From Bacillus litorisediminis (GTDB taxonomy: Bacteria > Bacillota > Bacilli > Bacillales > JC228), in NCBI RefSeq assembly GCF_022808645.1, contig NZ_JAKZKT010000014.1:1-64000 (forward strand): a DNA stretch of 64,000 nucleotides. The letters run 5' to 3'. The position numbers and the translations under genes were made by a program. The notes beneath the pieces are model-generated. The model made no database searches. It was not told where the DNA came from and worked only from the letters and a program-made list of their open reading frames with translations. Positions 1 to 8,812 of the stretch are shown piece by piece. Numbering within the stretch: the first letter of the stretch is position 1; each line of letters opens with the position of its first letter.

Positions 1-86
1 CGTACTAAATGATCTTGTGGTACTAGTTGGTCAATCGCGATCACTTCTAATTGGTCTCTTTCAATATTATTGTTTCTCGTCATCAT
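1..86 (-). mobile_element. IS1182-family transposase, N-terminal fragment (cut by window edge)
   Basis: The minus strand reads MMTRNNNIERDQLEVIAIDQ and continues LVPQDHLV to the window edge. The element (E/D)QLVPxDHLVR close to the N-terminus is typical of IS1182-family (DDE) transposases. A good ribosome-binding site (AGAGGTG, 94-100) lies 7 nt before the ATG at 86; a second ATG at 83 is possible. Only about 28 residues are visible, so it cannot be said whether the element is intact. The hairpins just upstream fit the outer end of such an element. Confidence 0.7.
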
Positions 87-134
87 AATCCATCACCTCT
101 AGATATCTCATTATAAATATTGTAAATGAAAAAA

Positions 135-200
135 GACTGTAGGCAAACTCGATATTATCGAGTTTGTCAACAGTCTGAAACTCGCCAATTGGCGAGTTTT
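135..200. repeat. Paired hairpins at the outer end of the IS1182-like element
   Basis: Two perfect palindromes stand side by side. The first has arms CAAACTCGATA (144-154) and TATCGAGTTTG (156-166), nested inside GACTGT (135-140) and ACAGTC (170-175). The second is AAACTCGCC-AATT-GGCGAGTTT (178-199), followed by a T run. Both share the AAACTCG core. Their place upstream of the transposase start suggests terminators that shield the transposase from outside transcription, or part of the element's end. The exact IS boundary and target duplication cannot be set here. Confidence 0.55.
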
Positions 201-340
201 TTTCTTATAATGATCCATTTATTGAATTTTTCAGCAAAAGGGAACTATTGAACTAAGACATATAACGTTACACGAAAATTTTGAACACATATGATTAAGT
301 AGAGAAGAATCTTTTATTATATGGTAAGGGGAAATGTATA

Positions 341-802
341 ATGGAAATCATTCGAACGTTTACGATCCCTTTCATTTCGTGTGTCGGTTCAGTACTCTCA
401 GTAATGTATGGAGGCTGGAATCATATTTTTTTATTATTGATCATCGCTGTCATCCTTGATTATGGGCTAGGTGTTTTGCTTGCGTTTATGAACGGATCTT
501 TATCAAGTAATGTGGGCTGGAAGGGTATTGCCAAGAAAGTAATTATATTTTCCCTGATAGCGGTCGCCCATATCGTCGATGTAGTATTGGATACTCCTCA
601 TCTCGTAAGAAATGCAACGATTCTTTTTTATCTTTGTAACGAATGTATTTCCATTATTGAGCATGCCGCCAAGGCAGGAGTGCCTATTCCGAAAGCTTTA
701 ATGAATGCTTTGGAGAGTATAAGACCAAAAGAGAATAAAAACCCGGATCAGAATCATGACACTTTAAAACAGGACAAGGATTCCGATAAAACGCCTGAAT
801 AA
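341..802 (+). CDS. Phage holin-family (Phage_holin_4) membrane protein
   Basis: A 153-aa protein with about four hydrophobic segments (roughly residues 8-24, 27-51, 66-82 and 90-105) and a charged, hydrophilic C-tail (after about 125). The small size, the segment order and the motif ILDYGLGVLLAF...GWKGIAKK match the toxin-secretion/phage-lysis holin family. Holins form pores in the cytoplasmic membrane that let murein hydrolases reach the wall. No endolysin or other phage gene is next to it, so it is more likely a resident chromosomal homologue than part of a prophage. The ATG at 341 has only a moderate upstream site (AAGGGG about 8 nt away). Confidence 0.75.
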   Translation: MEIIRTFTIPFISCVGSVLSVMYGGWNHIFLLLIIAVILDYGLGVLLAFMNGSLSSNVGWKGIAKKVIIFSLIAVAHIVDVVLDTPHLVRNATILFYLCNECISIIEHAAKAGVPIPKALMNALESIRPKENKNPDQNHDTLKQDKDSDKTPE

Positions 803-854
803 AAACCCCCTATATGTGGAAAAAGAAACATAAACGGCTTAAGGAGATAATCTT

Positions 855-1220
855 ATGACAAATGAAAGGAAGACCTATTATATTGATCTGGGAAGTGGTG
901 AGATTTCCAGAAGCAGAACGGCTTCTACCTGGAATTATCAAATTGAAGCATCTGATGAAGACATTACACAGCTGCGAGAGTATTTTGACCAAATGCATTC
1001 AACAGGGTGGCAGAATTTTTTTCGTGCCCATGTACCCTATGTTCAATATCATTATGACAGGGAAAACGACGCGAATGACCGCTTATTAAAAGATGTGTAC
1101 CAACTGATTCACGATTTGGGAGATGAAGAGGCAAGGAAACAAATTGAGTCTATAGGAATCTTAGATGAGAAATCCTATGCCGAACCTGACTCGCAAGACA
1201 TACAAAATGACATAAAATAA
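855..1220 (+). CDS. Conserved hypothetical small acidic protein
   Basis: A 121-aa soluble protein with no signal peptide or membrane segment, rich in Asp/Glu and aromatic residues (for example YYIDLGSGEISRS near the N-terminus and QYHYDREND near the middle). AAGGAG ends about 7 nt before the ATG, supporting this start. It follows the holin-like gene by 52 bp and could be co-transcribed with it. A strong bidirectional hairpin lies at its stop codon. I do not recognise a catalytic motif, and no function is assigned. A 75-codon frame overlapping it in another phase looks like a shadow. Confidence 0.75.
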   Translation: MTNERKTYYIDLGSGEISRSRTASTWNYQIEASDEDITQLREYFDQMHSTGWQNFFRAHVPYVQYHYDRENDANDRLLKDVYQLIHDLGDEEARKQIESIGILDEKSYAEPDSQDIQNDIK

Positions 1221-1252
1221 TGAAAGAGCCTCATAAAGGCTCTTTCATTATT
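1219..1252. terminator. Bidirectional Rho-independent terminator
   Basis: Perfect 12-bp stem AATGAAAGAGCC (1219-1230) and GGCTCTTTCATT (1238-1249) with a 7-nt loop, flanked by A-rich and T-rich runs. It serves the convergent gene pair on either side. Confidence 0.9.
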
Positions 1253-1270
1253 TTTACTATTTGTGTTCTG

Positions 1271-2176
1271 TTACAGACCTGTTTCTGCCGTAATATCCTG
1301 AGCAGTATCAATTACTTCTTGGGGAACTTCAACTGTCACACTATTGAAATCCGCATAGGATCCATTCATCTTCATATCCATATTTAAGGTTTCTTCCCCT
1401 TCTGTAATAGTTAGGGAAAGGTTCATATTTAACTTCGTAGGATAAAAGGATGTTTGATCGATAAACATCTCATATTCTAAATTCTCAATTGCCATATTTT
1501 CAAATGCATTTCCCATCGCTTCATAATCTTGCGGCATAGCACTTTGCAGCATTTGATTGGCAAACTCAACGAATTTTTCACCATTCGCCTTTAATGTTAA
1601 AATATAATTCGTTTCATCTTTTTGAAATTCAAAGTCATCAATAAATTGCTGGAGACTCGCCAATTCAGCTCCAGGGTTGTTTTGCTGGCCAGCTGCTTCT
1701 CCTAAAATTTGCGTTGACATTTCATTAGGCATTTTTAACCACGTCTGATTAGATGGCTCTAAAAAGAAGAATCCATCTTCTGTTACATACATTTCTGTAT
1801 CAATTGCTTCCTGTGTTCCTTCAATAGAAGTTGTTAATTGCTGATACATAGCAAGCGGTTCTGTCACGATTTGGCCATTCGTACTGGATGACATGTTCAT
1901 GGCCCCTTCTTGTACATTAGAAGTCATTGACATTTCCAAATCAGTCGTCATAGAAAAGCTTTGCAATGAATTAGAAGCTTCCATCGTTTTGTTGTATACT
2001 TCTTCAAGTGTAAGCTCTTTCTCTTCTTCCTTTGGTTCTTCTTGAACTTCTTGCTTTTCCTGTTCTGCCCCATTGTTTTCGGAATTTGATCCGCTGACAT
2101 CCTCTGCAGTTTGATTACATGCACCCAGAACAACTAGTAATGCAGCTGTCAGCAGAATCATCCATAGCTTTTTCAT
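1271..2176 (-). CDS. DUF6612-type lipoprotein
   Basis: A 301-aa predicted lipoprotein. The start at 2176 is preferred over longer in-frame options because AAGGAGAGG lies just upstream and the protein then begins with a classic signal, MKKLWMILLTAALL, followed by the lipobox LGAC (Cys about residue 20). A low-complexity Glu/Gln/Lys linker (about residues 25-55) leads to a folded domain with many alternating strands (TLKANGEKFVEF, EYEMFIDQTSFYPTKLNM). This layout fits the LolA/LppX-like fold of DUF6612 proteins, which are anchored outside the membrane. The ligand is unknown. It is monocistronic, converging on the terminator at 1219-1252. Confidence 0.8.
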   Translation of the reverse strand: MKKLWMILLTAALLVVLGACNQTAEDVSGSNSENNGAEQEKQEVQEEPKEEEKELTLEEVYNKTMEASNSLQSFSMTTDLEMSMTSNVQEGAMNMSSSTNGQIVTEPLAMYQQLTTSIEGTQEAIDTEMYVTEDGFFFLEPSNQTWLKMPNEMSTQILGEAAGQQNNPGAELASLQQFIDDFEFQKDETNYILTLKANGEKFVEFANQMLQSAMPQDYEAMGNAFENMAIENLEYEMFIDQTSFYPTKLNMNLSLTITEGEETLNMDMKMNGSYADFNSVTVEVPQEVIDTAQDITAETGL

Positions 2177-2310
2177 GAATTGTCCTCTCCTTTTCATTCC
2201 GCTCTTGACTCGAGCGTACGGTTTCATTTTACGGTAAAATAAGTCTGTAAGATTCATTTTTTTGTAAAATCCGACGAAGGTACCAGATTATTCTATCAGG
2301 AGCGACTCTC

Positions 2311-2799
2311 ATGATTGTATTCACAGATCTAAATGGAAACAAAATTGAATTATCCTTTGGCACGCAGGCAAATACGGATTATATACAGCATGTTCTTTGC
2401 ATTACTGAATATAACGGTTGCTGGTTATGCACCAATCATAAGGAGCGGGGAATTGAATTCCCAGGAGGGAAACTGGAAGAAGGGGAAAATCCAGAAGATG
2501 CCGCCAAAAGGGAAATTTTTGAGGAAACAGGGGGACTGGTCCAAGAACTTAATTTTATAGGCCAATATAAAGTGATTTCTGAAAAAGAGGAGTTTGTGAA
2601 AGGCGTTTTTTATGCCAAAGTGAAAGAACTGGTCAGTAAAAATGATTACCTTGAGACTAGGGGGCCAGTACTCATAGACCCTACTATTTCATTTAAGGGG
2701 TTAGACGAATCCTTTAGTTTTATTATGAAGGATGGTGTAGTCGAGACTTTCATACAGTATTTAAAAAACAAAAAAGAGGCCAACTCATTTAACTCATAA
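2311..2799 (+). CDS. ytkD: Nudix hydrolase, YtkD-like nucleoside triphosphatase
   Basis: A 162-aa Nudix hydrolase. The Nudix box is complete: GGKLEEGENPEDAAKREIFE continuing with ETGG at about residues 51-73, fitting G-x5-E-x7-REUxEExGU, which binds Mg2+ and cleaves a nucleoside diphosphate-X bond. B. subtilis YtkD, at the corresponding place by gene order, cleans oxidised nucleotides such as 8-oxo-dGTP. The substrate here is inferred from that homologue. AGGAG lies 9 nt upstream of the ATG. The stop codon overlaps a bidirectional terminator shared with the ABC operon on the other strand. Confidence 0.85.
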   Translation: MIVFTDLNGNKIELSFGTQANTDYIQHVLCITEYNGCWLCTNHKERGIEFPGGKLEEGENPEDAAKREIFEETGGLVQELNFIGQYKVISEKEEFVKGVFYAKVKELVSKNDYLETRGPVLIDPTISFKGLDESFSFIMKDGVVETFIQYLKNKKEANSFNS

Positions 2800-2812
2800 G
2801 TCGGCCTTTTTA
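2771..2812. terminator. Bidirectional terminator between ytkD and ytlD
   Basis: Arms AAAAAGAGGCC (2771-2781) and GGCCTTTTT (2803-2811), with extra ACT/AGT pairing inside and A/T runs on both sides. It overlaps the 3' end of ytkD. Confidence 0.75.
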
Positions 2813-2814
2813 TT

Positions 2815-3621
2815 CTAATTATCTTTTATTAACTTTCTCTCAATCAATTCAACAACCTTATACATAATCGTAGCAAATACTGCAATAACAAGCAGCGACA
2901 GCATAACCAGTGTAAAATTGAATACTTGGAAACCATATATGATCGAGTAGCCTAATCCTTGGGAGGACACTAAAAATTCACCGACAATAACACCTACCCA
3001 AGATAAGCCTACATTAACTTTTAGGGTTGAAATGATGGTCGGAAAAGAAGCAGGAAGAATTGCTTCTTTAAACATTTGAAATTGGCTTGCCCGAAAGGTT
3101 TGCAGTACTTTTAAATAGTTCGGGTCCACTTCGCGAAAAGACGTGTAGACGACAATCGTTGTAATAATGACAGAGATAATCGTTCCCATTGCAATGATGG
3201 AAGTGAAATTTGGACCAAGGGCTACAATTAAGATAGGTCCTAATGCAACCTTTGGCATGGCATTTAACACAACCAAATAAGGATCCGCAATTTTTGAAAA
3301 GAAAGGAAACCACCACAAAATCGCTGCCAGGATCGTACCCAGCAAAGTCCCTAAGATAAAGCCTAAAACTGTTTCAAATAAAGTAACCCCAATCTCAGAA
3401 AATAAAGAGGCATCTTGAACCTTCTCCACAAATAAGTTAAAAACCCGTGATGGGGAGCTAAAAATGAGCGGGTCAATCCAGTGAAGCCGGCTGGCCGTTT
3501 CCCATAAAGCAAAAAATGCAATGAATATGATTATTTGGTACAGCCGTACCATTCTTTTTTCTTTGATTAGACTTTGTTTGTATTGTTCGTGAAGGAGATT
3601 GATATCAGGATTTTGTTTCAA
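2815..3621 (-). CDS. ytlD: ABC transporter permease YtlD (NitT/TauT type)
   Basis: The membrane subunit of a NitT/TauT-type importer, 268 aa from a TTG start at 3621. That start overlaps the end of ytlC by 17 bp and has AAGGAG 10 nt upstream; longer in-frame starts would lie deeper in ytlC. Hydrophobic segments begin at [14 protein letters not shown], with five or six more helices. The EAA loop that contacts the ATPase is seen as [20 protein letters not shown]. It works with YtlC and YtlA. The substrate is not shown by the sequence; the family imports sulfonates, nitrate, taurine or pyrimidine precursors. Confidence 0.85.
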   Translation of the reverse strand: MKQNPDINLLHEQYKQSLIKEKRMVRLYQIIIFIAFFALWETASRLHWIDPLIFSSPSRVFNLFVEKVQDASLFSEIGVTLFETVLGFILGTLLGTILAAILWWFPFFSKIADPYLVVLNAMPKVALGPILIVALGPNFTSIIAMGTIISVIITTIVVYTSFREVDPNYLKVLQTFRASQFQMFKEAILPASFPTIISTLKVNVGLSWVGVIVGEFLVSSQGLGYSIIYGFQVFNFTLVMLSLLVIAVFATIMYKVVELIERKLIKDN

Positions 3622-4381
3622 GATTCTCCAGCTCCTTCCAAATTTCTTGAAACAGACCAGAGTAGTCTGAATGCTGTCTTGCATGAAATGGTTTGAGTTC
3701 TTTTAATTGTTCAGGAACATGAAAGATTTTATGAATTTTACCTGGGTGGCTTGATAATAAATAAATGGTATCACTCATCGCGATGGCTTCTCCGATATCA
3801 TGAGTAACGAGGACGGCAGTCTTTTTAAAAGATTTTAATGTTTCCCAAACCAAATCTTCAAGTTTGAGTTTTGTTTGAAAATCTAATGCAGAAAATGGCT
3901 CATCTAATAATAAGAGCTTTGGATTGGTAGAGAGCGTCCGGACAAGAGCAACCCTTTGCCTCATTCCGCCTGACAGCTGTTTGGGATATTGATCCTCTAC
4001 TCCAGCAAGCCCCATTTCTTTTAATAAATCAAGCACTCTTTGGGATGAATCTGGATGTAAGAGCCCTTGAAGCTTTAATCCAAGTGTTATATTTTCTTTT
4101 ATGGTTTTCCAAGGAAATAAATAATCTTGTTGCAGCATGTATCCAACCTGTTGTGAGGCCTCATCCAGAACGGATTTCCCCTCAATTGTGACTTGCCCCT
4201 CTGTTGGGGGAAATAGACCTGCAATAATGGAAAGGAGTGTTGTCTTTCCGCAACCGCTCGGGCCGAGTAGGGAGATAAATTCTCCTTCCTCAGATGTGAA
4301 ATGAATATCCTCAAGAGCGGTCGTGGCCGTTTTTTTCGTGAAGTAGGTGTGATGGACATGATTAACGGACAAAAAACTCAT
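3605..4381 (-). CDS. ytlC: ABC transporter ATP-binding protein YtlC
   Basis: A 258-aa ABC ATPase with Walker [10 protein letters not shown] (about residues 40-48), Q-loop region [13 protein letters not shown], signature LSGGMRQRV, Walker [13 protein letters not shown] and switch His in [10 protein letters not shown]. The Q-loop sequence and short C-tail fit the SsuB/TauB class. It lies between ytlA (53 bp upstream) and ytlD (overlapping), giving a three-gene minus-strand operon with one solute-binding protein, one ATPase and one permease. Confidence 0.92.
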   Translation of the reverse strand: MSFLSVNHVHHTYFTKKTATTALEDIHFTSEEGEFISLLGPSGCGKTTLLSIIAGLFPPTEGQVTIEGKSVLDEASQQVGYMLQQDYLFPWKTIKENITLGLKLQGLLHPDSSQRVLDLLKEMGLAGVEDQYPKQLSGGMRQRVALVRTLSTNPKLLLLDEPFSALDFQTKLKLEDLVWETLKSFKKTAVLVTHDIGEAIAMSDTIYLLSSHPGKIHKIFHVPEQLKELKPFHARQHSDYSGLFQEIWKELENLETKS

Positions 4382-4434
4382 GCTTGAACGGCCTCCTCTT
4401 TTTTACTTTAGACAATTCGTATTTGATGTGTGTC

Positions 4435-5430
4435 TTACTCCTCAATTACAGATTCAGCAATCTCAGTGTTTACCAAAGTCTTATGATCGACCTGCTGTGG
4501 AAGTTCCCCGGCCTCGTCCATAATAGTCTGCAGGTTGTTCCATTCTTCTTCATCTAAAATTGGATCTGTTGCAAAGGACCCTTGGCTTCTATAACGATCT
4601 ACGCTCATCTCAATAATTTCTAGCTCAGTATCTTCAAAATATGGCTGAATGGTTTCGGCAATTTCACGAGGGCTCGCAGTTTGAATCCATTGTTGTGCTT
4701 TATAAAGAGCACGAGTGAATTTCTCTATCGTTTCTTTATTTTCATCCATAAAACTTTGCTTTGCCATGAAGGTTGTATATGGGACGTGTCCAGACTCAGT
4801 ACCGAAGGAGGCAACAACATGACCGACTCCTTCTTTTTCAAATACACTTGCTTGCGGTTCAAATAATTGGACATAGTCACCAGTTCCAGAAGCGAAAGCA
4901 CTAGAAATATTGGCGAAATCAATGTTTTGAATGAGATTTAGATCACTTTGCGGATCAATTCCATGCTTCTTTAATACAAACTCTCCAACCATTTGCGGCA
5001 TCCCGCCTTTGCGCTGGCCAAGGAAGGTTGATCCTTTTAACTGATCCCAGGAAAACTCTCCAGTATCTTCACGTGCCACTAAAAAGGTGCCATCAGTTTG
5101 CGTTAATTGGGCAAAATTAATAACAGGGTCAGTAGAGCCTTGTGCATATACATAGATGGATGTTTCCGATCCGACGAGGCCAATTTCAGCACCGTCAGAA
5201 AGTAATGTGGTCATCACTTTATCGCCGCCAAAAACAGTAGTAAGCTCTATATCAAGGCCCTCTTCTTCAAAGAAGCCTTTTTCGATCGCAACGTATTGAG
5301 GTGCATAGAAAATGGAACGGGTAACTTCAGCAACACGAACTTTTTCATTTCCTGGATTACAAGCAGCTAATGTTATAATCAACATAAGCGCTACGGATAA
5401 AGAAAGCATGATTTTTAACCACTTTCTCAT
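4435..5430 (-). CDS. ytlA: ABC transporter solute-binding lipoprotein YtlA (SsuA/THI5-like)
   Basis: A 331-aa lipoprotein: MRKWLKIMLSLSVALMLIIT and then the lipobox LAAC (Cys about 24). The mature part has the NMT1/THI5/SsuA-like pattern, with RSIFYAPQYVAIEKGFFEEE near the N-terminus and LVGSETSIYVYAQGS about 60 residues later. It captures the ligand outside the cell for YtlD/YtlC. The THI5-like flavour suggests pyrimidine precursors of thiamine or sulfonates, but no thiamine-pyrophosphate riboswitch core is seen in its leader, so the ligand stays open. First gene of the operon. Confidence 0.85.
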   Translation of the reverse strand: MRKWLKIMLSLSVALMLIITLAACNPGNEKVRVAEVTRSIFYAPQYVAIEKGFFEEEGLDIELTTVFGGDKVMTTLLSDGAEIGLVGSETSIYVYAQGSTDPVINFAQLTQTDGTFLVAREDTGEFSWDQLKGSTFLGQRKGGMPQMVGEFVLKKHGIDPQSDLNLIQNIDFANISSAFASGTGDYVQLFEPQASVFEKEGVGHVVASFGTESGHVPYTTFMAKQSFMDENKETIEKFTRALYKAQQWIQTASPREIAETIQPYFEDTELEIIEMSVDRYRSQGSFATDPILDEEEWNNLQTIMDEAGELPQQVDHKTLVNTEIAESVIEE

Positions 5431-5453
5431 AAATGTTCCTCCTCACAATTTGG

Positions 5454-5484
5454 CTTTTTCCTATGGGTATTCGCCCGGAAAAAG
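5454..5484 (-). promoter_or_regulatory. Leader hairpin upstream of ytlA
   Basis: Arms CTTTTTCC (5454-5461) and GGAAAAAG (5477-5484) flank an inner GGG/CCC pairing. It would form in the 5' leader of the ytlACD transcript, 24 bp before the ytlA start. There is no T run. It may be an attenuator, an operator or chance. Nothing links it to a named riboswitch class. Confidence 0.35.
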
Positions 5485-5579
5485 AATCTAAATTATCGTA
5501 TGAAAAAAGAAAAAATGTGTGAATGCCCATATTTAAAAAAGGATCTGTACCTCTATATCGCGTAAAGGAGGATTTCATC

Positions 5580-6368
5580 ATGTCACTCATTATTGATAAG
5601 CAAAAGTTTCCCTCCCCGCACCCAAACATTGATCTTTTTCACGTTACATATTATTCCAGTGGCTTGAAAGTGAAAGGGCTGCTTGCCGAGCCAAAAGGAA
5701 CCAATTTATTAAATGGGTTTCTGTATTTGAGGGGCGGAATCAAAAACGTTGGAAAGGTGAGACCGGGAAGAATCATTCAGTTTGCGGCAGAGGGCTTTAT
5801 TGTGTTTGCCCCCTTTTATCGCGGGAATCAGGGTGGAGAAGGATTTGAAGATTTTGGGCTAGAGGATCGGAATGATGCTTATGCCGCTTTTGACCTGCTT
5901 GCCCAGCATCCGCGGGTCTCTGCAAACTTGATTCATGTCTTTGGTTTTTCAAGAGGAGGTGTGATGGCCTTGTGGACAGCCATAGAAAAACCTGCTGCAT
6001 CCGTTGTTACATGGGGAGGTGTAAGTGATATGGCTCTTACCTATGCAGAAAGAACAGATTTAAGGAGGATGATGAAGCGGGTGATTGGAGGGACACCTGT
6101 AAAAGTACCCGAACTCTATCATAAACGAACTCCTCTGTATAATTTAGAAGAAATGGAAGCGCCCGTTCTGATTATTCATGGTGAAAAGGATGAAAATGTG
6201 TCAGTTGAACATTCATTGAGGCTTGAAAAAAGGCTAAAGGAATTAGGAAAATCCGTTGAATCCTGGTATTTTCCTGAATACACTCATTATTTTCCCCCTG
6301 CTGTTAATAGAAAGACCGTTCAGGATTTAACAAGATGGATGAAAATACGGGGACTTGAAAGGGGCTGA
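5580..6368 (+). CDS. ytmA: Alpha/beta hydrolase YtmA (prolyl oligopeptidase-like)
   Basis: A 262-aa cytosolic alpha/beta hydrolase. The ATG at 5580 is chosen because AAAGGAGG is 7 nt upstream; an upstream ATG at 5523 lacks such a site. The nucleophile elbow is GFSRGG (about residues 122-127), the acidic residue probably lies in IIHGEKDENVSVEH, and the histidine in EYTHYF near the C-terminus, which completes the triad. The family (S9-like/DLH-like) cleaves peptides or esters. The natural substrate is unknown. It is transcribed divergently from ytlA and is followed immediately by ytmB. Confidence 0.82.
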   Translation: MSLIIDKQKFPSPHPNIDLFHVTYYSSGLKVKGLLAEPKGTNLLNGFLYLRGGIKNVGKVRPGRIIQFAAEGFIVFAPFYRGNQGGEGFEDFGLEDRNDAYAAFDLLAQHPRVSANLIHVFGFSRGGVMALWTAIEKPAASVVTWGGVSDMALTYAERTDLRRMMKRVIGGTPVKVPELYHKRTPLYNLEEMEAPVLIIHGEKDENVSVEHSLRLEKRLKELGKSVESWYFPEYTHYFPPAVNRKTVQDLTRWMKIRGLERG

Positions 6369-6372
6369 TTTC

Positions 6373-6615
6373 GTGGGGATGCCTTTAGAAATGCAAACAC
6401 TGATCGTTACTAACGGAAAAGAAAAACGATTACAGGATAACACGTTTGAGCTGATAAAGGAAGGCTACCGGTTATACCCGATGCACATACCAATTGAGGT
6501 CAGAAGAAAAAAGGAGTCCGAGCCAAGCGGAACGGCTGTGATTGACTCTTTAAAATGGGAAGATAAAAAAACGGTTATTATCTACCGGCTGGAAACTTTG
6601 TATTCTGTCAATTAA
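6373..6615 (+). CDS. ytmB: DUF2584 protein YtmB
   Basis: An 80-aa basic protein. GTG at 6373 is preferred because AAAGGGG ends 8 nt upstream; the ATG at 6379 two codons later is an alternative. It contains the pattern QTLIVTNGKE...EGYRLYPMHIPIEVRRKKE, which I recognise as YtmB/DUF2584 of Bacilli. Function unknown. It begins 4 bp after the stop of ytmA and is almost certainly translated from the same mRNA. Confidence 0.75.
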   Translation: MGMPLEMQTLIVTNGKEKRLQDNTFELIKEGYRLYPMHIPIEVRRKKESEPSGTAVIDSLKWEDKKTVIIYRLETLYSVN

Positions 6616-6624
6616 CTTTCTGTG

Positions 6625-6712
6625 ATGAAGGATATTCTTCGCTTGTGCAGGGTAAAAAATGTCCTTCATCCCTTTATGATCGCTCGGCAGCAAGGTTAAA
6701 AAGTCCTTCACT
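6625..6712. repeat. Degenerate copy of the 52-bp hairpin repeat family
   Basis: ATGAAGGATA (6625-6634) is followed by exactly 25 nt and then TGTCCTTCAT (6660-6669), the same arm order and linker length as in the arrays at 25407 and 54953. A further AGTCCTTCA follows at 6702, 42 bp on, so the second unit is shortened. The outer arms also make an 8-9 bp inverted repeat just after ytmB and could act as its terminator. The rest of the 257-bp gap to the next gene shows nothing else. Confidence 0.5.
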
Positions 6713-6877
6713 CCCGATATGTTGAATTCCCTCTCCCTGTTATCCCCGGTGACAATGACCTTACTTACAATCATAATAAAACCCGGACAAGAATATTTAT
6801 AAAGAGTAGCTTGGCCTTTTTTAAATGAAATGTGCAGCGGGATGGTGCCAAACCAAACTGTGTACCGGACAGTAGGG

Positions 6878-7495
6878 ATGAACATGTATCAATTTTGGAG
6901 GAAAAGCGGGTTTGTGATCGCAGGAGGGACAATCCAGGGATTAGGAATGGGATTATTTTTGTTTCCTCATTCGATTCCATCAGGAGGAGCTGGGGGAATC
7001 TCAGTTCTTTTAAATCATTTTCTTTTTATTAATATGGGTTTAGCCTTATGGATCGTAAACTTTTCTATGCTGATGCTGGCAATGAAGTATCTGGGAAATC
7101 GTTCTGTGATTTGGACCATGGTAGCCATTACTGTTACTTCACTTTCAATTGGGTTTTTCCAGCATATCATCCCCACTCCAGTCGGGAATGTGTGGATTGA
7201 TGCAGTAGTCGGTTCTGTTTTTCTTGGCACTGGTATTGGACTATTGCTTAGGGAAGGCGTCTCCAACGGGGGAGTTGGAGTGATCGCCTTAATTATTGCT
7301 AAGTATAGGCATGTGTACCCAGGTAAACCATTGTTTTGGATGAATGGTTTTATTTTTGTTCTAACCGCTTCTATAATTAGCTGGGAAATAATCATTCAAG
7401 CTCTCATAAGCCAATGGATTTCTACGAAAATGGTGGATGTCATCTACAGTATTAACTTTCATTCTGTTTATACCCTAAGCTGGAGGAAGAAATAA
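6878..7495 (+). CDS. YitT-family membrane protein, lacking the C-terminal DUF2179 domain
   Basis: About 205 aa with five or six membrane helices. The motif GLGMGLFLFPHSIPSGGAGG followed by LRxGVSNGGVGVIALI is typical of the YitT/DUF161 family. Usual members are near 280 aa and end in a cytosolic DUF2179 domain. Here the protein stops shortly after the last helix, so the domain is missing. The ATG at 6878 or 6884 (TAGGG just upstream) is likelier than the ATG at 6830. Role unknown; some relatives have been tied to transport. Confidence 0.65.
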   Translation: MNMYQFWRKSGFVIAGGTIQGLGMGLFLFPHSIPSGGAGGISVLLNHFLFINMGLALWIVNFSMLMLAMKYLGNRSVIWTMVAITVTSLSIGFFQHIIPTPVGNVWIDAVVGSVFLGTGIGLLLREGVSNGGVGVIALIIAKYRHVYPGKPLFWMNGFIFVLTASIISWEIIIQALISQWISTKMVDVIYSINFHSVYTLSWRKK

Positions 7496-7501
7496 ACTGT
7501 T

Positions 7502-8749
7502 TTACACATAATTGTAGCGGAATGGTGAATGTTTCTTTTCGCCATCTGATTTTTTTACATGAATTAGGGTAAGAGCGAGCAATCCGCATAAAAGGGTAAG
7601 CGCAGCCAGGGAATAAAACATGCCAGGGCGTGACCAGTCTAATAAGCGGGTCATGATCGGGGGACCTACAGCCACTCCGATAAATCGGACAGAGCCGTAT
7701 AAAGAGGTCACAAATCCTCTTCTTTCTTTTCCAACTGACCCTGTAATTAAACTATTAATAGAAGGCAATATTAAACCAGTTCCTACACTGCTGATTGCGA
7801 GAACCAATAAGAACGGGACTAAACTTTCTATAAAAGACAATAAGCTATAGGAGATGGTCATCAGAAAAAATCCAAGTACTGTTAACCGTTTCATTGTAAA
7901 TAAGTTTTTTCCGATTTTACTGCCGGTTATATAGGATGTTGTTCCCATTACTAGCAGAGGTATGGCTAGAATCAGTCCCTTGGCAACTCCGTCAATTTTA
8001 TATTGCTGCTCTAAAACATCACTTAAGTAGAAAAGAATCCCAAACAAAGTAAAAAGACAAGTAGCACCCGCTAAATAAGTTGTAAGCAGCCAGCGGCCTT
8101 CATATTTGAAAACACTAAGAAGACCTCTCATATATTTTCGAAACGGAGGGGGAGCCTGGCGGTGTCTTTTTTCTTTAATAAATATCCAAGTTAAAATGAT
8201 AGAAATTAGACAAATTGCAGGAAATGCGAAGAAAACCGCATACCATACAATCAACCCTACTAATGAACCAATAATGGGAGATAAAACTTTTCCAAGTCCA
8301 TTCGAAGCTTCGACAATTCCTAATACTCTGCTTCGTTCTCCTCCTTTAAAAAGGTCGCCAGTTAAAGCCATTGCAATCGGTGCTGTTCCGGCAGCACCGA
8401 TCCCCTGTAAGATTCGTCCAATTAAAATCCACGCGAATGAATTATTAAAACCGGCAGCAGCAAAACCAGCAAGTAATCCGCCAATCCCATATAGAATGAG
8501 GGCGGGCAATATTATTATTTTTCTTGAAAATCGATCTGAGAGATATCCAAGGATTGGAATAAATATCGCAGCTGCGATTGAGAACACGGTAATCGTTAAG
8601 CTTACTTGGAATTGACTAAGTTTAAGTGCTGACTTCATTTGCGGAAAGATTGGGATCAGCATTGAATTGCCGAGAGTCATAATGAGCGGAATCGATCCTA
8701 TTGCTGTTATCATCATCCCTTTATTCTTGGACGCCACGGGCTTGTACAC
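7502..8749 (-). CDS. MFS transporter, DHA1-type drug/metabolite exporter
   Basis: A 415-aa protein with about 12 membrane helices. The motif A region [13 protein letters not shown] (about residues 64-76) and the motif C-like stretch [15 protein letters not shown] in helix 5 mark a proton-driven exporter of the DHA1 group. The long charged loop between helices 6 and 7 ([18 protein letters not shown]) is usual. The start is a GTG at 8749 with a weak site very close upstream; an inner ATG pair 11-12 codons later is possible. It converges with the YitT-like gene, 6 bp apart. Substrate unknown. Confidence 0.8.
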   Translation of the reverse strand: MYKPVASKNKGMMITAIGSIPLIMTLGNSMLIPIFPQMKSALKLSQFQVSLTITVFSIAAAIFIPILGYLSDRFSRKIIILPALILYGIGGLLAGFAAAGFNNSFAWILIGRILQGIGAAGTAPIAMALTGDLFKGGERSRVLGIVEASNGLGKVLSPIIGSLVGLIVWYAVFFAFPAICLISIILTWIFIKEKRHRQAPPPFRKYMRGLLSVFKYEGRWLLTTYLAGATCLFTLFGILFYLSDVLEQQYKIDGVAKGLILAIPLLVMGTTSYITGSKIGKNLFTMKRLTVLGFFLMTISYSLLSFIESLVPFLLVLAISSVGTGLILPSINSLITGSVGKERRGFVTSLYGSVRFIGVAVGPPIMTRLLDWSRPGMFYSLAALTLLCGLLALTLIHVKKSDGEKKHSPFRYNYV

Positions 8750-8812
8750 ATCCTTTTAGTTGCTTAAAAAGTATACCTTGCATAAACTTCATTATTCCTT
8801 ATCTCCAAAAAT

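Noticed and set aside
341-1220. Prophage remnant
   Set aside because: Only a single holin-like gene is present, with no lysin, integrase, structural genes or attachment repeats.
5431-5522. Thiamine (TPP) riboswitch before ytlA
   Set aside because: A THI5-like binding protein suggested it, but the CTGAGA core of the TPP aptamer is not present.
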